Shown here piece by piece: positions 63,457 through 64,000 of a stretch of DNA of 64,000 nt (within the stretch, counting starts at the first letter, position 1; each line of letters begins with the position of its first letter). A model generated the notes under the pieces. The model made no database searches and had not been told where the DNA came from. It saw only the letters and a program-made list of their open reading frames with translations. The DNA lies in contig JAUZTG010000042.1 of the NCBI GenBank assembly GCA_030734395.1, positions 992,001 through 1,056,000 on the forward strand. Reading direction: 5' to 3'. The translations under genes were made by a program, and so were the position numbers. This stretch comes from Sarocladium kiliense. Its lineage: Eukaryota; Ascomycota; Sordariomycetes; Hypocreales; Sarocladiaceae.

Positions 63457-64000
63457 ATGTCCAAGACCTTCATTGGCAATGTCAAGAGCGTGCTCAGCGG
63501 TGACACTCTGATCCTCACGAGTCCCAATAACCCCGCGGCCGAACGAACATTTGCTCTTGCCTACGTTACCGCTCCTCACCTGAAGCGTGAGGGGGACGAG
63601 CCATTCGCCTTCCAATCTCGCGAATACTTGCGGGAATTGGTCGTCGGCAAGCCTGTGCAATGCACCGTTGCCTATACTGTTCCAACTAGTGGCAGGGAAT
63701 TCGGCACGGCCAAGCTACAGGATGGCACTGACCTGCCCGATGAGCTGGTCAAGGCCGGATGGCTGAAGGTCCGTGACGATGCTGGCCGTAAAGACGAATC
63801 AGATGAGGTTACTGAGCGGATTGAGAAGCTCCGTTCTCTTGAGTCTGCGGCCAGGGCCGATTCCAAAGGTCTCTGGGCTGGCTCCGGAGGCTCCATCACA
63901 GTCCAGAACGAACTGGATCCTGAATTCATGAAGCAGTACCGAGGCAAAGGCTCAGTCGATGCTATCGTCGAGCGTGTTCTAAGTGGTGACAGGCTTCTTG
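63457..64000 (+). CDS. Snd1/p100-type multi-domain nuclease-repeat (Tudor-SN) protein, 5' part
   Basis: RNA-binding co-activator and stress-granule protein with four staphylococcal-nuclease-like repeats and a Tudor domain. Only the first 181 codons are in the window; the frame is open at the right edge. Repeat 1 covers about residues 1-145: MSKTFIGNVKSVLSGDTLIL, then FALAYVTAPHLKREGDEPFA and EYLRELVVGKPVQCTVAYTV. Repeat 2 begins KGSVDAIVERVLSGDRLL. The catalytic residues of true nucleases are not all kept, as usual in this family. The start is the ATG after a probable leader intron. Confidence 0.88.
   Translation, partial: MSKTFIGNVKSVLSGDTLILTSPNNPAAERTFALAYVTAPHLKREGDEPFAFQSREYLRELVVGKPVQCTVAYTVPTSGREFGTAKLQDGTDLPDELVKAGWLKVRDDAGRKDESDEVTERIEKLRSLESAARADSKGLWAGSGGSITVQNELDPEFMKQYRGKGSVDAIVERVLSGDRLL

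Noticed and set aside
1..64000. Transposons, CRISPR arrays or a polyketide/peptide synthase cluster
   Set aside because: I saw no transposase, integrase, reverse transcriptase, long terminal or inverted repeats, spaced repeat array, or synthase modules in the window.

Overview
The window is nuclear DNA from a filamentous ascomycete (Pezizomycotina). The evidence is many short GT-AG introns (about 45-115 bases), five fungal Zn2Cys6 regulators, fungal-type housekeeping genes (complex I 10.5 kDa subunit, MPC2-type pyruvate carrier, Rom2-type Rho1 exchange factor, Snd1-type nuclease-repeat protein) and an intron-containing tRNA-His. I cannot fix the genus; a eurotiomycete would fit. Gene models were built by joining reading frames across plausible splice sites and checking that phase is kept; most multi-exon genes close without a broken frame.

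Layout. 1-14.5 kb is housekeeping, mostly mitochondrial: complex I subunit (partial), tRNA-His, MPC2-like carrier, Rho1 GEF, succinyl-CoA:3-oxoacid CoA-transferase, an AhpD-like protein and a dicarboxylate carrier. 14.5-23 kb holds two Zn2Cys6 regulators and an allantoate-type MFS transporter. 23-35 kb (left module) has an MFS transporter, a LigI-like amidohydrolase, a citrate-type mitochondrial carrier, a Zn2Cys6 regulator, an RraA-like aldolase and an intronless aconitase paralogue. 35-53.5 kb (right module) has a quercetinase-like bicupin, a SnoaL-like protein, an MFS transporter, a C2H2 + Zn2Cys6 regulator, a flavodoxin-fold reductase, an alpha/beta hydrolase, a glyoxalase, an FAD oxidoreductase (frameshifted), and a divergent pair of hydroxyquinol 1,2-dioxygenase and maleylacetate reductase. 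53.5-64 kb has Cu/Zn superoxide dismutase, a cytochrome P450 (frameshifted), a Zn2Cys6 regulator, a GPI-type serine carboxypeptidase and the start of Snd1.

How it may work together. The right module ends in the hydroxyquinol route (hydroxyquinol to maleylacetate to 3-oxoadipate) and carries enzymes suited to opening flavonol-type aromatics upstream of it. The left module looks like a route through tricarboxylic acids: lactone hydrolysis, hydration by an aconitase-like enzyme, aldol cleavage by an RraA-like enzyme, and a tricarboxylate-type mitochondrial carrier. The promoters of the two modules carry different inverted CGG sites of the kind Zn2Cys6 proteins bind: CGGAG-N4-CCG on the left and CGG-N5-CCG on the right. 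This suggests two adjacent, separately controlled catabolic regulons, and it is the most interesting signal I see. Two otherwise intact enzymes each carry an apparent single-base deletion.
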